Assembly: GCA_964030475.1 (NCBI GenBank)
Contig: CAXIPT010000001.1
Location: 6,973,629 to 7,037,628 of the forward strand
DNA: 64,000 nucleotides
Direction: 5' to 3'
DNA from: Tethya wilhelma
Lineage: Eukaryota; Porifera; Demospongiae; Tethyida; Tethyidae
Made by a program: the position numbers and the translations under genes
The notes under the pieces: generated by a model
Databases searched by the model: none
What the model was told of the DNA's origin: nothing
What the model saw: the letters and a program-made list of their open reading frames with translations, nothing else
Shown: piece by piece, positions 21,405 to 31,374 of the stretch
How the letters are laid out: the number at the start of each line of letters is the position of its first letter
How positions within the stretch are numbered: the first letter of the stretch is position 1

Positions 21405-22319
21405 ATGGAAATCAAACGTCTCATCATCATAGCAGCACTCACAGCTCTCAACTTCCTACTCACCCAGCTCTGGATGAGTCGCACCCAACACACGTACGTC
21501 CGAATCCTCTTTCTCCTCGTCGTTCCCATTCTCCTCCTCGAGTTCCTCCCGCCACGCCCCCTGAGAGAGAGGCACGTCAATCCAAACGTTCGTTTCATTG
21601 CCTATTTCGGTATTGGGTTTCTTTCGATCATTGCTACGGCATTTTCGATTCCAACGTGGGACCATGATCTGTGGGTGAGGGGAGTGATATACGTTAGCGA
21701 TCACTCTAAGCTTCTCGGGATGTGGCACGAAGTTCCGTACGAAGAGTACATCTGGTGCGTGCTTCACATGACGTTTGTCGGCCTTTGGATATTGAGCATT
21801 TGGGAGAGCGGTAAACCACTTCCGAAAAAACTCAATTCTCTCTTCGCTATGCGCTTGACAACGGTTTCCCTGTGTCTTTTTGTTGGATTTATCGGCTATT
21901 CAATGGTAGAGTCGGGAGAAAAGACACTCTGGTACCTCGGCGTGCAGCTGATGTGGGTCACTCCTATGTTTGCTCTTCAGTTTGGCTTTCTCGGACATCT
22001 TTTTATCCACTTTACAAGAAAGTACCTTCTAGCAGTTCTAGTACCAACTACGTATGTGGTTACCATAGATACGTTGGCAATGTATTACGATGTTTGGGGT
22101 ACTTCGAAAGAGTTTGTGACGGGGTTGAACATCTTTGGGTTGTTGTTGGAGCAAGTTATGGTGTATCTGTTGACAACGATGATGGCTGTCAATGGCATGT
22201 TTGCTTTCCTCATCCTGGTTGAGTTTTACGTGGTCTACAAATCTCGATCAAAAGGTGCATCTTTTGTGACCATTATTTTGCACCTTTTTTATGGTGATAC
22301 AGCACTTACTTCACATTAA
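21405..22319 (+). CDS. Lycopene-cyclase-domain-like multi-pass membrane protein, copy 1
   Basis: An intronless coding region of 304 residues. It has about eight hydrophobic segments arranged as two similar halves. The first half ends with DHDLWVRGVIYV, then LLGMWHEVPYEEYIWC, which matches the pattern G-x-(I/V)...G...(P)-x-E-E of the heterodimeric/fungal-type lycopene cyclase domain (CrtYc/CrtYd, CarRA/CrtYB N-terminus). The second half has LGVQLMWVTPMFALQFG, PTTYVVTIDTLAMYYDVW and FGLLLEQVMVYLLTT, corresponding to the P-T-L-Y...D-T...W and E-(E)-x-x-(F) motifs of the second domain. Known relatives cyclise the ends of lycopene to beta-carotene. In this protein the second acidic motif reads EQ rather than EE, so activity is uncertain. 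The closest relative in the window is the neighbour at 22725. The assignment rests on motif recognition only. Confidence 0.55.
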   Translation: MEIKRLIIIAALTALNFLLTQLWMSRTQHTYVRILFLLVVPILLLEFLPPRPLRERHVNPNVRFIAYFGIGFLSIIATAFSIPTWDHDLWVRGVIYVSDHSKLLGMWHEVPYEEYIWCVLHMTFVGLWILSIWESGKPLPKKLNSLFAMRLTTVSLCLFVGFIGYSMVESGEKTLWYLGVQLMWVTPMFALQFGFLGHLFIHFTRKYLLAVLVPTTYVVTIDTLAMYYDVWGTSKEFVTGLNIFGLLLEQVMVYLLTTMMAVNGMFAFLILVEFYVVYKSRSKGASFVTIILHLFYGDTALTSH

Positions 22320-22481
22320 ATTCACCTGATATATATTGATTAGTTTTGTTACATTATTGTGCACAAAATTATTAAAATGTAATATTATTGTTGTCTGTAG
22401 ATAACTATTGTGTAAAGGAGGAGCTTTGCTATTGTAGGTGGAGCCTGCAATGAAAAAAAAAAGGTGTGCCTCATCAGAAAC

Positions 22482-22501
22482 AAAATAAATACATCCACGT
22501 G
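22482..22501 (+). promoter_or_regulatory. Promoter elements of the second lycopene-cyclase-domain gene
   Basis: An aaataaata TATA-like stretch followed by tccacgtgtatcaatga, with E-box cacgtg at 22496-22501. This is the counterpart of tccacgtgcataaatga before copy 1. A probable 5'-UTR intron runs from gtaagttg at about 22590 to the cccatcag acceptor near 22703. Confidence 0.45.
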
Positions 22502-22724
22502 TATCAATGACCAGCTACAGCTAGCTAAAAACATCTTGGTTGGCTGGCTATCTGAGTTGCAGTGAGTTAGCTACACTGATCTTGCAAAAAGTAAGTTGAA
22601 AGACTAAGATAGCATGTAGCATGAAACTATTCTGTGATCTAGCTGGACAAGCTTCAATTTGTAAATATTCTAACAATTCTAAAATATTAATTTTTCCCAT
22701 CAGATTTTGACAAAATCGGACAAA

Positions 22725-23615
22725 ATGGAGTCTCATTTCATTGTCCTAGCTGCACTGACAGCTGTCAATTTCATCCTAGCCGACATTTGGATGAGTTATA
22801 CAAAGTACAACTACGCTCGTCTTCACATCCTACTCTTAGTACCCATGCTCCTACTAGAGCTCGTTCCACCTCGTCCCCTAAGGGACAAACTCGTTAAGCC
22901 CAATGTCCGTTTCTCGTCGTATATCGGTCTAGCCATCTTATCGATTGTGGCCGTCGTATTTTCGGTTTGGTCGTGGGATCACGAATTGTGGGAGAGAGGT
23001 GTTGTCTATGTTACTCATCCCTCGGAAATTTTTGGGACGCTCTACGATGTTCCTTACGAGGAGTGTGTTTGGTGTGCATTTCATACGATCATTGCTGGAC
23101 TTTGGACCATGAGGATATGGGAAAGTGGCAAACCACTTCCAAAAAAGCCCCCTTCTCTGTTTCTAGCACGCTGCGTTGTAGCTGTCTTGTGTCTTGCGGT
23201 AGCATTTGTAGGATATTCACTCGTGGAATCGGGTCAGAAGAAGTGGCTATATCTCGGGATGCAGCTGATGTGGGCATTTCCCGTTTTTGCCATCCAATTT
23301 GGTCTGAGTGGACACCTTTATCTGCTCTACGCTCGGAAATACGTATTGGCAGTGGTCGTACCTTCACTGTATGTGGTTGTCATAGATACATGGGCAATTT
23401 ATCGCAATATTTGGGACACTTCGAAAGATTTTACGACAGAGCTGACAATTTTTGGACTCATGTTTGAGCAAGTACTGGTCTACTTCTTGACTACAATGCT
23501 AGCTGTGAATGGAATGTTGTCTGCTCTCACTACTGCAGAGTTTTATGTTGTGTACAAGCGTCGCTATGCAAAGGACTCTCCTTTTATGATTATGAAACGT
23601 ATTCTTCTTTGGTGA
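22725..23615 (+). CDS. Lycopene-cyclase-domain-like multi-pass membrane protein, copy 2
   Basis: Intronless, 296 residues from the ATG at 22725 (upstream in-frame codons lack an ATG). It is collinear with the copy at 21405 throughout. Shared motifs are PPRPLRDKLVKPNVRF, WDHELWERGVVYV, DVPYEECVWC, WESGKPLPKK, YSLVESG, LGMQLMWAFPVFAIQFG, PSLYVVVIDTWAIYRNIW and FGLMFEQVLVYFLTTMLAVN. The PYEE pair is retained and the second site is again EQ. The two genes are tandem, same strand, about 400 bp apart, and share an E-box, so they arose by local duplication. A role in carotenoid ring formation, or in modifying another polyprenoid, is inferred from the family only. Confidence 0.55.
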   Translation: MESHFIVLAALTAVNFILADIWMSYTKYNYARLHILLLVPMLLLELVPPRPLRDKLVKPNVRFSSYIGLAILSIVAVVFSVWSWDHELWERGVVYVTHPSEIFGTLYDVPYEECVWCAFHTIIAGLWTMRIWESGKPLPKKPPSLFLARCVVAVLCLAVAFVGYSLVESGQKKWLYLGMQLMWAFPVFAIQFGLSGHLYLLYARKYVLAVVVPSLYVVVIDTWAIYRNIWDTSKDFTTELTIFGLMFEQVLVYFLTTMLAVNGMLSALTTAEFYVVYKRRYAKDSPFMIMKRILLW

Positions 23616-24055
23616 CGGCTAACTCTGATTTTGTGTAACCGTGATCATGAATATAAAGTTACTGATGCATTTTGTAATTTGTGATTATTAATTGCTCAAT
23701 TATTGCTGTACTCTAGCTAATATTATTTATAGGTTATTGCTTAGCAACTGTAACTGTGAATAATGGTTATAAGATCACTATGACTGCATGCCTCACTGAG
23801 CATAAAATTATGCTGAGTCAGTATTGCACACTTGGTGTGCTCCAATTAGAGTTAAAACTTGTTGAATGGGAGCAGTCATGGAAGAGTATGACTGAGTATG
23901 GCGACGTTTGACAGAAGTAAGTTTGCGCACAGCTCTAGAGAAGAGCTCCTAGATTACATCGAACAGCAGAGTGAGCAGCTGGGAAGATTTGAAACCAGAT
24001 TCAGAGGTAAGCAAAGAAAGTATAGGAGGTTTATAGTTAATTGTCACTGAGAAAN

Positions 24056-24120
<65 letters not shown>
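24056..24120 (+). repeat. (GT)n microsatellite with an adjacent N at 24055
   Basis: A pure GT run in the first intron of the truncated GCC1 copy. The counterpart at about 57005-57040 is shorter and has no N. Confidence 0.95.
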
Positions 24121-24122
<2 letters not shown>

Positions 24123-25772
24123 ATGCGTGTGCACCATGTGTGTCCATTAATCTGTGATTAACCTCATGATCTCTTCAACCAGATGTTGTCAGAGCCTATC
24201 GTGGTGTCCTCAAAGAGAAAGAAGCGCTAGAGGCAACCTTGCAAGCTCTGAGTGCAGCTGGTCATGAGGAGGAGGATGAACCAGACACAGAAGATGTGAG
24301 AGAAGAAGCTGAAAGCAGCAAGGCTGATCAGACGAAGCAAGAGCACCTCTCTGATGAAGCCAGCTCACAGCAACCAACAGATGATGAGGTATTTGTGTGC
24401 ATACTCTCTGTGGAATGAATAGAAAAGGCCTGGAAATATTAAAGGGAGAGTGACAATGTGTTATGCAAAATAATAACGTAAATTATTGAAGTAGCCAAGG
24501 GAAGACATTATAGAGGCTCTTTTCCCCTTCTTGTAATTTAGAGAGCAAAGGAGAGAGTGTGTGTGCCTGTGCCTGTGCCTGGGAAGGAGGCTTAGTAATT
24601 TAATGTTTACGATATCTCATACAAAATGTTACTTGATTTCATTCTTTCTCAGACAGAACAAAAGGATAGACAAACCGATGATGAGCGTGCAACTGAAGAT
24701 TGTGATAAGACAACTAGCCCAGCTGTTGTAGAGCACACAGATGCTTCAGACAGAGAGAAGAGAACACCATCCAAAGTAAATGATGTTTATTAAAGTTTTT
24801 TGTACTGAATGGCAGAATTTTTTGCAAAGAAATGCAGAGAAACTGAATTTAAATTTATTAAATTTCAAGCTGCCATTTTAAAATCACTTCCGAATCAATC
24901 CATTGTCAATTAATTAATTGCAGGAGCCCTCCCCTGCCCCCCACTCATCATCGGCTCTCTCTCCCTCCTCCTCCGTTACCATGACAACACAACTCAAACA
25001 GAAAATAGCCACGCTGACTGTTGCCATGGCAACCCTGATGGAAGAAAAGTCGAAAATGGAGGCTAACTTTCAAACAGACAAAAAAGCAATGTTGGTAGGT
25101 GTCCATGAGAGAATCCAAGAACCTAATCTTAGCAATATCTCGGCTAGGAAGGTCGTACAAAGTTGGGATTTGCACCATTATCATACGTACGGTAGTACGT
25201 ATAGTAGGAATGGGCCGAGTGTCCCATAGACACAATACAAAATGTTAATGCTTATATACTTTCAAGAAAAGGAAGATAAGCCTTCAAATGCATTTTATAG
25301 CCTCCCCCATACAGTTTTCTTACTGTATTAACGAAGAAAACTGGCAGAAAGTCTCTAGAGCACTCTGGAGAGAGCGCTGGCGAGAAGCCAGAAGAGTGCA
25401 ATTTTGTTCTCCCCTTCCTTCCTAACTGACTTACTTGAACACGATTTCCAGACAAACAAAAGATATCTAGCCAACTTTGACTATATAGTGAGACTTCATT
25501 TCATGCAAAGTACGTCCTTTTCGACTCGTTTGCTGGCGAAAAGGCAGCAAACAAAAATCTAGGCAGCTTTGAAACTCTCGATATAAAATACTGTACTTTT
25601 ATCTAGCCATTTTGATGTAGGTAAAGGTCGTCAATAGGCCACGTGGTTTGCATGCATATAATGCGCATGCGCATCAAATGTACACTTCTGGCTTTTTGTA
25701 GAGACTGACTAGTCTCTGCTGTGTGATTTTCTCCATGCGATTGAGCACCTTGGTGTTTAAAAAAGTGAATGA

Positions 25773-26125
25773 ACAAGTAGTAAAAATTTATAAAAATGAG
25801 AGGTGTAGGAATGGGCAGTGCGGTAAAAAGCAATGAAACAAGGCAAGTCTCTGAATTTCGGCACATGACTACTTCATTTTTTGTGCCCTACTCTTTGTGT
25901 ATCTACATTCTAAATGACTTCATCCAAATTGGTCAAGTGATTGCTTACATTGACTCATGAGCCAAATGACCGACATCTATAATAATGGAATTCAAACTTG
26001 CAATCGACTCAGGCATGAAAATGAAGTAGTCATGTGCCGAAATTCAGAGACTTGCCTTGTTTCATTGCTTTTTACCGCACTGCCCATTCCTACACCTCTC
26101 ATTTTTATAAATTTTTACTACTTGT
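25773..26125. mobile_element. Foldback element with 108-bp perfect inverted repeats
   Basis: The left arm (25773-25880) begins acaagtagtaaaaatttata and ends gactacttcatttt. The right arm (26018-26125) is its exact reverse complement by eye, and the spacer is 137 bp. It lies in the fourth intron of the truncated GCC1 copy and has no ORF of its own. Such perfect arms suggest recent transposition or a recent palindrome-forming event. Confidence 0.8.
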
Positions 26126-27015
26126 ATAAATGATCAGCTTGAAGAGATCTTTTAAATGGTTTATTGTCAGATCTATATTATATCCCAAATCACCAAAACT
26201 ATCGAGTGTGATTTTTCCAGCAAAAACGACCGTTTTCCAATTTTCAAAATAAATTTTTTGAAAGATCGCTTTGAGTTGATCGCAATGGTGCAAGTCCTAC
26301 TTCTGTACGACCTTCCTAGACTGAGATATTCTCAATGATCTGCCAAGAATTTAGTTGGGAAATTCCTTACCTGTGTGCATCTAGGCATATGAAAAGAACT
26401 AGCAATATCTCAGCCGAAAAAGATCGTATAACGATGGGACTTGCACCATTGCGATCGGCTCAAAGAGATCTTCAAAATGGTTTCCTTTATTTGAAAAGTT
26501 AAAAATTGTCCAATTTTGAGAAAAAATCGCACTCGACCATGGGCTATAGTTCATGGTTTTGAAGGATTTCGACAAAATACAAATATAGGATTAAACTAGA
26601 TCATTTGAAAGATCTCTTTGAGGTGATCACAATGGTGCAAGTCCTACTTCTGTACGACTTTCCTAGGCTGAGATATTCTCAATGATCTGCCAAGAATTTG
26701 TTTTGGGAAAATCCTTACCTGTGTGCATCTAGGCATATGAAAAGAACAAGCAATATCTCAGCCAAAAAAGATCGTATAGCGATGGGACTTGCACCATTGT
26801 GATTGGCTCAAAGATATCTTCAAAATGGTGTATTTTATTTGGAAAGTTTGAAAATGGTCATTTTTGAGAAAAAATCACACTCGACCATGGGCTATATAGT
26901 TCATGGATTTTGACAAAATACAAATATACTGTATAAATCATTTCAAAGATCTCTTTGAGGTGATCGCAATGGTGCAAGTCCTACTTTTGTACGACCTTCC
27001 TAGGCTGAGAAAATA
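26126..27015. repeat. Repeated hairpin units, 'tctcagcc...gatcgtat' family
   Basis: Alternating forward and inverted copies of a unit: caatggtgcaagtcctactt with gacc/gactttcctag, and its inverse agcaatatctcagcc with gatgggacttgcaccattg. Occurrences lie near 26290, 26400, 26630, 26755 and 26965, with further copies near 25130 and at 58050-58130 and 58550-58810. These are probably nested or tandem MITE copies in the GCC1 intron. Confidence 0.65.
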
Positions 27016-27292
27016 TGATAAGAATCCATGAACGTATGTGCCCATGCTTGCTGAGTCAGCAAAGGCAGACTATCTTGATTTTGTATTTTAGGCTCAGCAA
27101 GACGCTGTTGCTAAGCAACTGAACAAGGAGAAAGAACAACTGAAGAATGAAATGAAGAGACTTCAAACAATGCTTGAGGAGGTGAGAACATACAACACAT
27201 GTGCAAAGATACATACATTGTTACTTCAACTGAAAGCTTTGTGGAAAAAATTTGTTGATAAAATTTTATAAATCATGGAATTTACAACACAT

Positions 27293-27324
<32 letters not shown>

Positions 27325-27325
27325 N

Positions 27326-28049
27326 TCACCAAAAAGAAGGTTGTGAGTGGACTGGAGAGCTAGGAGAACTAGACAACCATCTCAACCTGGACCCTCAACC
27401 TGATAGCTGGCTTAAAGGTTGCCAATATGCAGTGATAAAGTGCCGTTACAATTTTGTTGGGTGTACTACAATACTACCACGAAAAGAAATAGACTCTCAT
27501 TTTAAGGATAACTCAGACCATCATCTATCACTACTTGAAGCAAAATATACTGATGCAAACTCAAAGTTTGATAATTTGAATAGACAAGTCAACAACTTCT
27601 TCCTCATCCCTCCTGTTTCATTTACCATAGATAATTATCACAGCCTTCAACTTCGAAACAAGAAAAAATCATTTGATCGAGAAAAAGCATGGTGCTCTCC
27701 ACCATTCTACATACATCAGTTTGGGTACAAAGTGCGTCTTATGGTTGATTTAGGAATAGAAAAACCTGTTCGTATACAACTTGAGTTTGTGAAACCAGGA
27801 GAATTCGATGAGCAACTGGGGTGGTATAGCAAATTTACCCCAATAGAAGTAACAATTGAAGTTGTGAATCAAACAATTAATGGAACAAATGAAATAATTT
27901 GCATTAAGATTCCTGAATCATATCGTGACGTTTACAGTGGGTATACAACCAATCAATATACAATAGACCAAACTGACATGACTACATATGTTAACAAAGA
28001 CAAAGTGGTCTTTCAGATCTCCAGCATACGTAAAATTGCAAAAAATTAA
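27326..28049 (+). CDS. TRAF-like protein, 5' truncated at an assembly gap
   Basis: The frame is open from the N at 27325 to a stop at 28049, about 240 residues. The start shows TRAF-type zinc fingers: GCEWTGELGELDNHL and CRYNFVGCTTILPRKEIDSH, with the C...C...H...H/C spacing. A short linker helix (LEAKYTDANSKFDNLNRQV) leads to a C-terminal beta-rich region (FTIDNYHSLQLRNKKKSFD, WCSPPFYIHQFGYKVRLMVD) that resembles the MATH/TRAF fold with ligand-binding differences. TRAF proteins are cytoplasmic adaptors for TNF-receptor and Toll signalling. The RING part is missing because the gene begins at a contig join. The neighbouring GCC1 copy is unlikely to be its real 5' neighbour. Confidence 0.75.
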
Positions 28050-28712
28050 CCACAGCAATTTTAGTAGTACAGGCCTTCGAATTTAGTTGGTAAAATAAAG
28101 TACATAGACAAAGATGTTTTTCTTAAAGTACAGTGAATTATATTCAGCGGCACTACACAAGTACACACATAGTTTTGATAGACACAAACCACACATTATT
28201 ATCATGTGATGTGACATAACCATTGTCATGCAAACACAATATGTCATGCACTCGGTGTTGGATGAATATATTCATAGCACACACTATGGAATGTAATCGC
28301 AATAAATTAATTACACTCTACATACATACATACACATACNCAGGTATTCTAGTTGTGATGCTAAGAATCAACAAAAACTATTTTTTGAAGGGTTACCTGG
28401 GCGTGAGGCTAAAGACAGTCTGGTTTGAGAATGCTGCAAGAAGTGAAATAATGAGATTCATGCAATACTTTTTATTTGGGGCAAGAGATGCTTGAACTTT
28501 GAAATCAATTGTGATATTTAGAAAGTTATTTAATTATGTTCCACCAGCATTCTCCAACCAGATGGACATTAGTATATCCAATACTGAGGGTTATACTAAC
28601 AAAAACTCCATACTTATCACATGTACATGCCATCATAACAGGTCATGAATATTATTACAGCAACAATGAACAAAACAAGACACCCTATTGATGCAAACTA
28701 TGGTTCACTCAC
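28050..28712. other. Gene-poor stretch containing a gap
   Basis: AT-rich sequence with a (CATA)n tract ending in a single N at 28340. No exon of the TRAF-like gene or of SMC5 is recognisable here, although SMC5 should continue in this direction. Confidence 0.5.
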
Positions 28713-28810
28713 AGCTGCCTCTGTCTCCTCAAGGAGCTGATACTTGTTCATCTTGGCAAACTCCACCACCATGTCCTATATCAATAAGAAAGGGTACTCA
28801 CACTTGTACA

Positions 28811-28843
<33 letters not shown>

Positions 28844-29800
28844 GTGTGTGTGCGCGCATGCATGCGTGTGTGTGTGAACAAAAGATGATGTGAATGAGAA
28901 TATTTTACCTGTGGCAAGAACTGGCAGTGGTTGTCCAACTGGATGTTCATCTGTTCACGCAACTCTTTGATCTAAACAAGGAGCACATAAGAGCACAGAC
29001 TTGATAACAGGAGCATAGTCAAAAGCCCATTTCATCTCGGGGGGTGTGTGCTTCACTCACATCAGTATTCTTGGCCACTCGGCCATTGAGGGACCATGTT
29101 GAGCTGTTATTATCAGCTGTAATCTCCCGTTTAATGACAGGGTTCCTCCCTCCTGGGTTGTACAACTCTATCTCCACAAATCCAGACTTTTTACCATGTT
29201 TTACAAAATCCTTCAACTATAAAATAGCACGAAGAGGGAAATGAAACTAAGATAGGTAACTCAGTGAAGCAGGGCAAACGTGCAAAAGGACGTACTTCTT
29301 TAGCTCTTCCCAACAGCTTTGGAGGACCACCAAGACCAATACAAAGGGCACACACAATGCTGGATTTGCCAGTACCTGTATATGCACAAAAATAACAAGC
29401 ACCTTTCATACCACAAGGTATGTGCATGATATGTGTAAAATAGTGCTTCTTCACTTACCATTGGGACCAACTATCACATTCAACCTTGGACTAGGTTTAA
29501 TTTCCATATCATCAAAAGTTCTATGAAAAGTGAAGTCAAAACCATCAGTCCACTAGCTAAACCCATCCCAGCAACTCACAAAAAGTTATGTAGACGTAGT
29601 CTATACACAGCTCCTTTAGAAAAAGTCCCCACACCCGAGTCAACACCATTCCTCACACTGGCTTCAGCCTTCATTAGTTTTCTGCTCGTGCCCATCTCTG
29701 AAGGAGGGTGACTACAAGCTGGATTGGGTCTCTTCATGCCACGGGATGGCTTTTGCAAGTTAGTACGTTCAGACATGGCTTTAATTTCACTCAGATTCAT
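28713..29800 (-). CDS. SMC5: SMC5 N-terminal head fragment
   Basis: Minus-strand exons 29580-29800, 29459-29520, 29296-29375, 29061-29216, 28909-28971 and 28713-28775 close in frame to about 215 residues. The Walker A motif spans two splice junctions: NVIVGPNG then TGKSSIVCALCIGLGG. It is followed by LLGRAKE, SGFVEIELYNPGGRNPVIKR, NHCQFLPQ (Q-loop region) and DMVVEFAKMNKYQLLEETEA. This matches SMC5, the ATPase of the SMC5/6 genome-stability complex, which acts in recombination and replication-fork repair. The start is taken at ATG 29800; 29776 is also possible. About 850-900 residues (coiled coils, hinge, C-terminal head) are missing. Sequence below 28713 has no further exons before the N at 28340. 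Confidence 0.85.
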
Positions 29801-29994
29801 TTCTAAACTTGCTGTTGCCAGCCATTGATCAGTGCTGCACACGTGCCATGTGAAGGGTAATTTCCCGCCAGAACAGCGGTACCGATCACGGACTTCGTAT
29901 ACTGTAGACTGGCCCCGGATACTCGGAAAACTCTAATGCGCATGCTCAGAAGAAGGCATAAAACTGCAGCATATCCTCCAGATTCAAGAAGTCA
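29801..29994. promoter_or_regulatory. Divergent promoter between SMC5 and the death-domain gene
   Basis: Under 200 bp separates the SMC5 start (minus) and the death-domain ORF start (plus). It contains atgcgcatgctc at about 29936-29947, close to an NRF1 site. No TATA box is evident. Confidence 0.45.
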
Positions 29995-30579
29995 ATGCAA
30001 GCATCCATAAAAGGGAACCTAAAAGGACATGACAGACCTTGCTGTCAATCAACACAGGCTTCCTTCTATGTACAGCAAAATGTCGGATTGCCAGCCAAAA
30101 TTGAAGGATCTTATGAATGTATTCAAATGACTCCAGTTGCTACAAAATGGCATGAAATTGGGATACAACTAGATTTAACTCCTGAAACGATTGAAGTTAT
30201 TCATGTGGAGGAGGATTCCATTCACAGCCAATTATCTTCAATGCTGACAGAGTGGATGAAACAAGTCAATCCACGACCATCTTGGAAGATACTTGCAAAA
30301 GCACTGAGATCACAAGCTGTTCATGAAGAAAAACTAGCACGTAAAATTGAGGAAATGCTACCACACCCAGATTCAAACAGAGGTATATTGATACACACAA
30401 AAGGCATAAATTATAGATAAGTTTGTGCCACTCTCAGTGTGAGATGATCATTGGAGAATATATACATAAATACTAGTATGTATGCATAGTTTTTATTATA
30501 ATATTATACTCTTGGTTGAATTTACTGAGCATACAATAGCACTTGGTTTTAATAATTTTCAGGATGTCTCTGTCCGTGA
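29995..30579 (+). CDS. Death-domain-containing small protein
   Basis: The ORF from ATG 29995 has a six-helix death-domain pattern at about residues 45-120: TKWHEIGIQLDLTPETIEVI, HSQLSSMLTEWMKQ, PSWKILAKALRS and LARKIEEML. A donor at 30383 (aacagag/gtatat) and an acceptor at 30562 would add only a few residues before a stop at 30579; without splicing the frame ends at 30420. Death domains mediate homotypic assembly in apoptosis and NF-kB signalling. It could be a stand-alone adaptor or the first exon of the B-box/NHL gene that follows on the same strand. The exon structure beyond the domain is uncertain. Confidence 0.6.
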
Positions 30580-31374
30580 ACCTTCCACTTCAGCTGCATG
30601 AATTGAGCACGTCTAAAACTGAGAAACAAGGCTTAAAAGAATGGTGATTATGTAATAAATGATGGATAACTGTAGATGGAATTAAAGTTATGATTGTACA
30701 GAGATGATACTCTACTGGCAAAATAAGAGTCATGCACTAAAAGCTTATAATTTGCCACTTTGAGGGACTGAATTCTTGAACTTCAGACAAATTTTAATTA
30801 TGGTCAGCTGCAGACATACAAAGTTCAAGAATTTACTACAACAACTTACAAGAGTTCAAACCATTGAACTGTATGACTGCAATAATAATATTAGAAAAAC
30901 AACAACTTGAAACATCAGTTATTATATTTTCTACTAAGTCTTACAATCACAAGCAGTAGAAAAGACTGTACAGTGTACTCATTACACGAGCATGCTACAA
31001 CATGCTTGATATATATTGGCATCATTGTTACACTTACATGTAAAGGAACAAGAAAGCAAAGAATGCTGAAAGAGCACTATATAGACTAAATGAGCATGTG
31101 GATGTACGAAAAATGTTACAGAAGAGTTAGCAGTTTATGTCTCAAGTTTTTTATTTTGTTGTTGTTACTTCAGCCTTGTTCCTAGGCAACTAGACAGCTA
31201 CATTGAACCATGGTGCACGACTCATAAAAATTAAAAATTTCCGCGTACATGCAGCTCAGGCTGACCCCACAATGTACTAAGTATACTATCATTATCATTA
31301 TGAACATAAGTTTTGTCATAATGCCAGGCATGCAGGCAATTGCATACAAATTGAAAATGTTATTCTTTATACAG
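30580..31374. other. Stretch without a recognisable gene
   Basis: An AT-rich interval between the death-domain ORF and the first visible exon of the B-box/NHL gene. An upstream RING-bearing exon would be expected here for a TRIM protein, and none is recognised. Confidence 0.4.

Larger units (their letters stand above)
23898..27181 (+). pseudogene. GCC1: Truncated second copy of GCC1 (first five exons)
   Basis: Exons 23898-24006, 24183-24388, 24653-24775, 24924-25094 and 27092-27181 match in length and frame the first five exons of the full gene at 56853. They encode the N-terminus (MATFDRSKFAHSSREELLDY), the conserved RDVVRAYRGVLKEKEALEA block and the start of the coiled coil (TTQLKQKIATLTVAMATLM). 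The gene then runs into a CA repeat with an N at 27325, and the remaining 17 exons, including the GRIP domain, are absent. The reading frame itself is intact. It is therefore either a truncated paralogue or an unmerged allelic contig that was misplaced. Confidence 0.75.
23715..27324 (+). repeat. Segmental duplicate of 56600-59100 (upstream region and first five exons of GCC1)
   Basis: From about 23715 this tract matches the tract from about 56600. The match includes promoter, exons and introns and is almost exact across the exons. It ends at the N at 27325. The downstream copy lacks about 1.1 kb of the fourth intron at its own N (58507), and the upstream copy lacks the 70-bp insertion at 56667-56736. 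Flanking genes differ. Confidence 0.85.

Noticed and set aside
21405..23615. Bacterial or fungal contamination as the source of the cyclase-like genes
   Set aside because: Spliced animal-type genes lie on both sides, the two copies have TATA/E-box promoters and probable 5'-UTR introns, and the only N nearby is at 24055. Contamination is not excluded but is less likely.
28223..28495. ORF spanning the N at 28340
   Set aside because: It crosses a contig join and shows no family resemblance.
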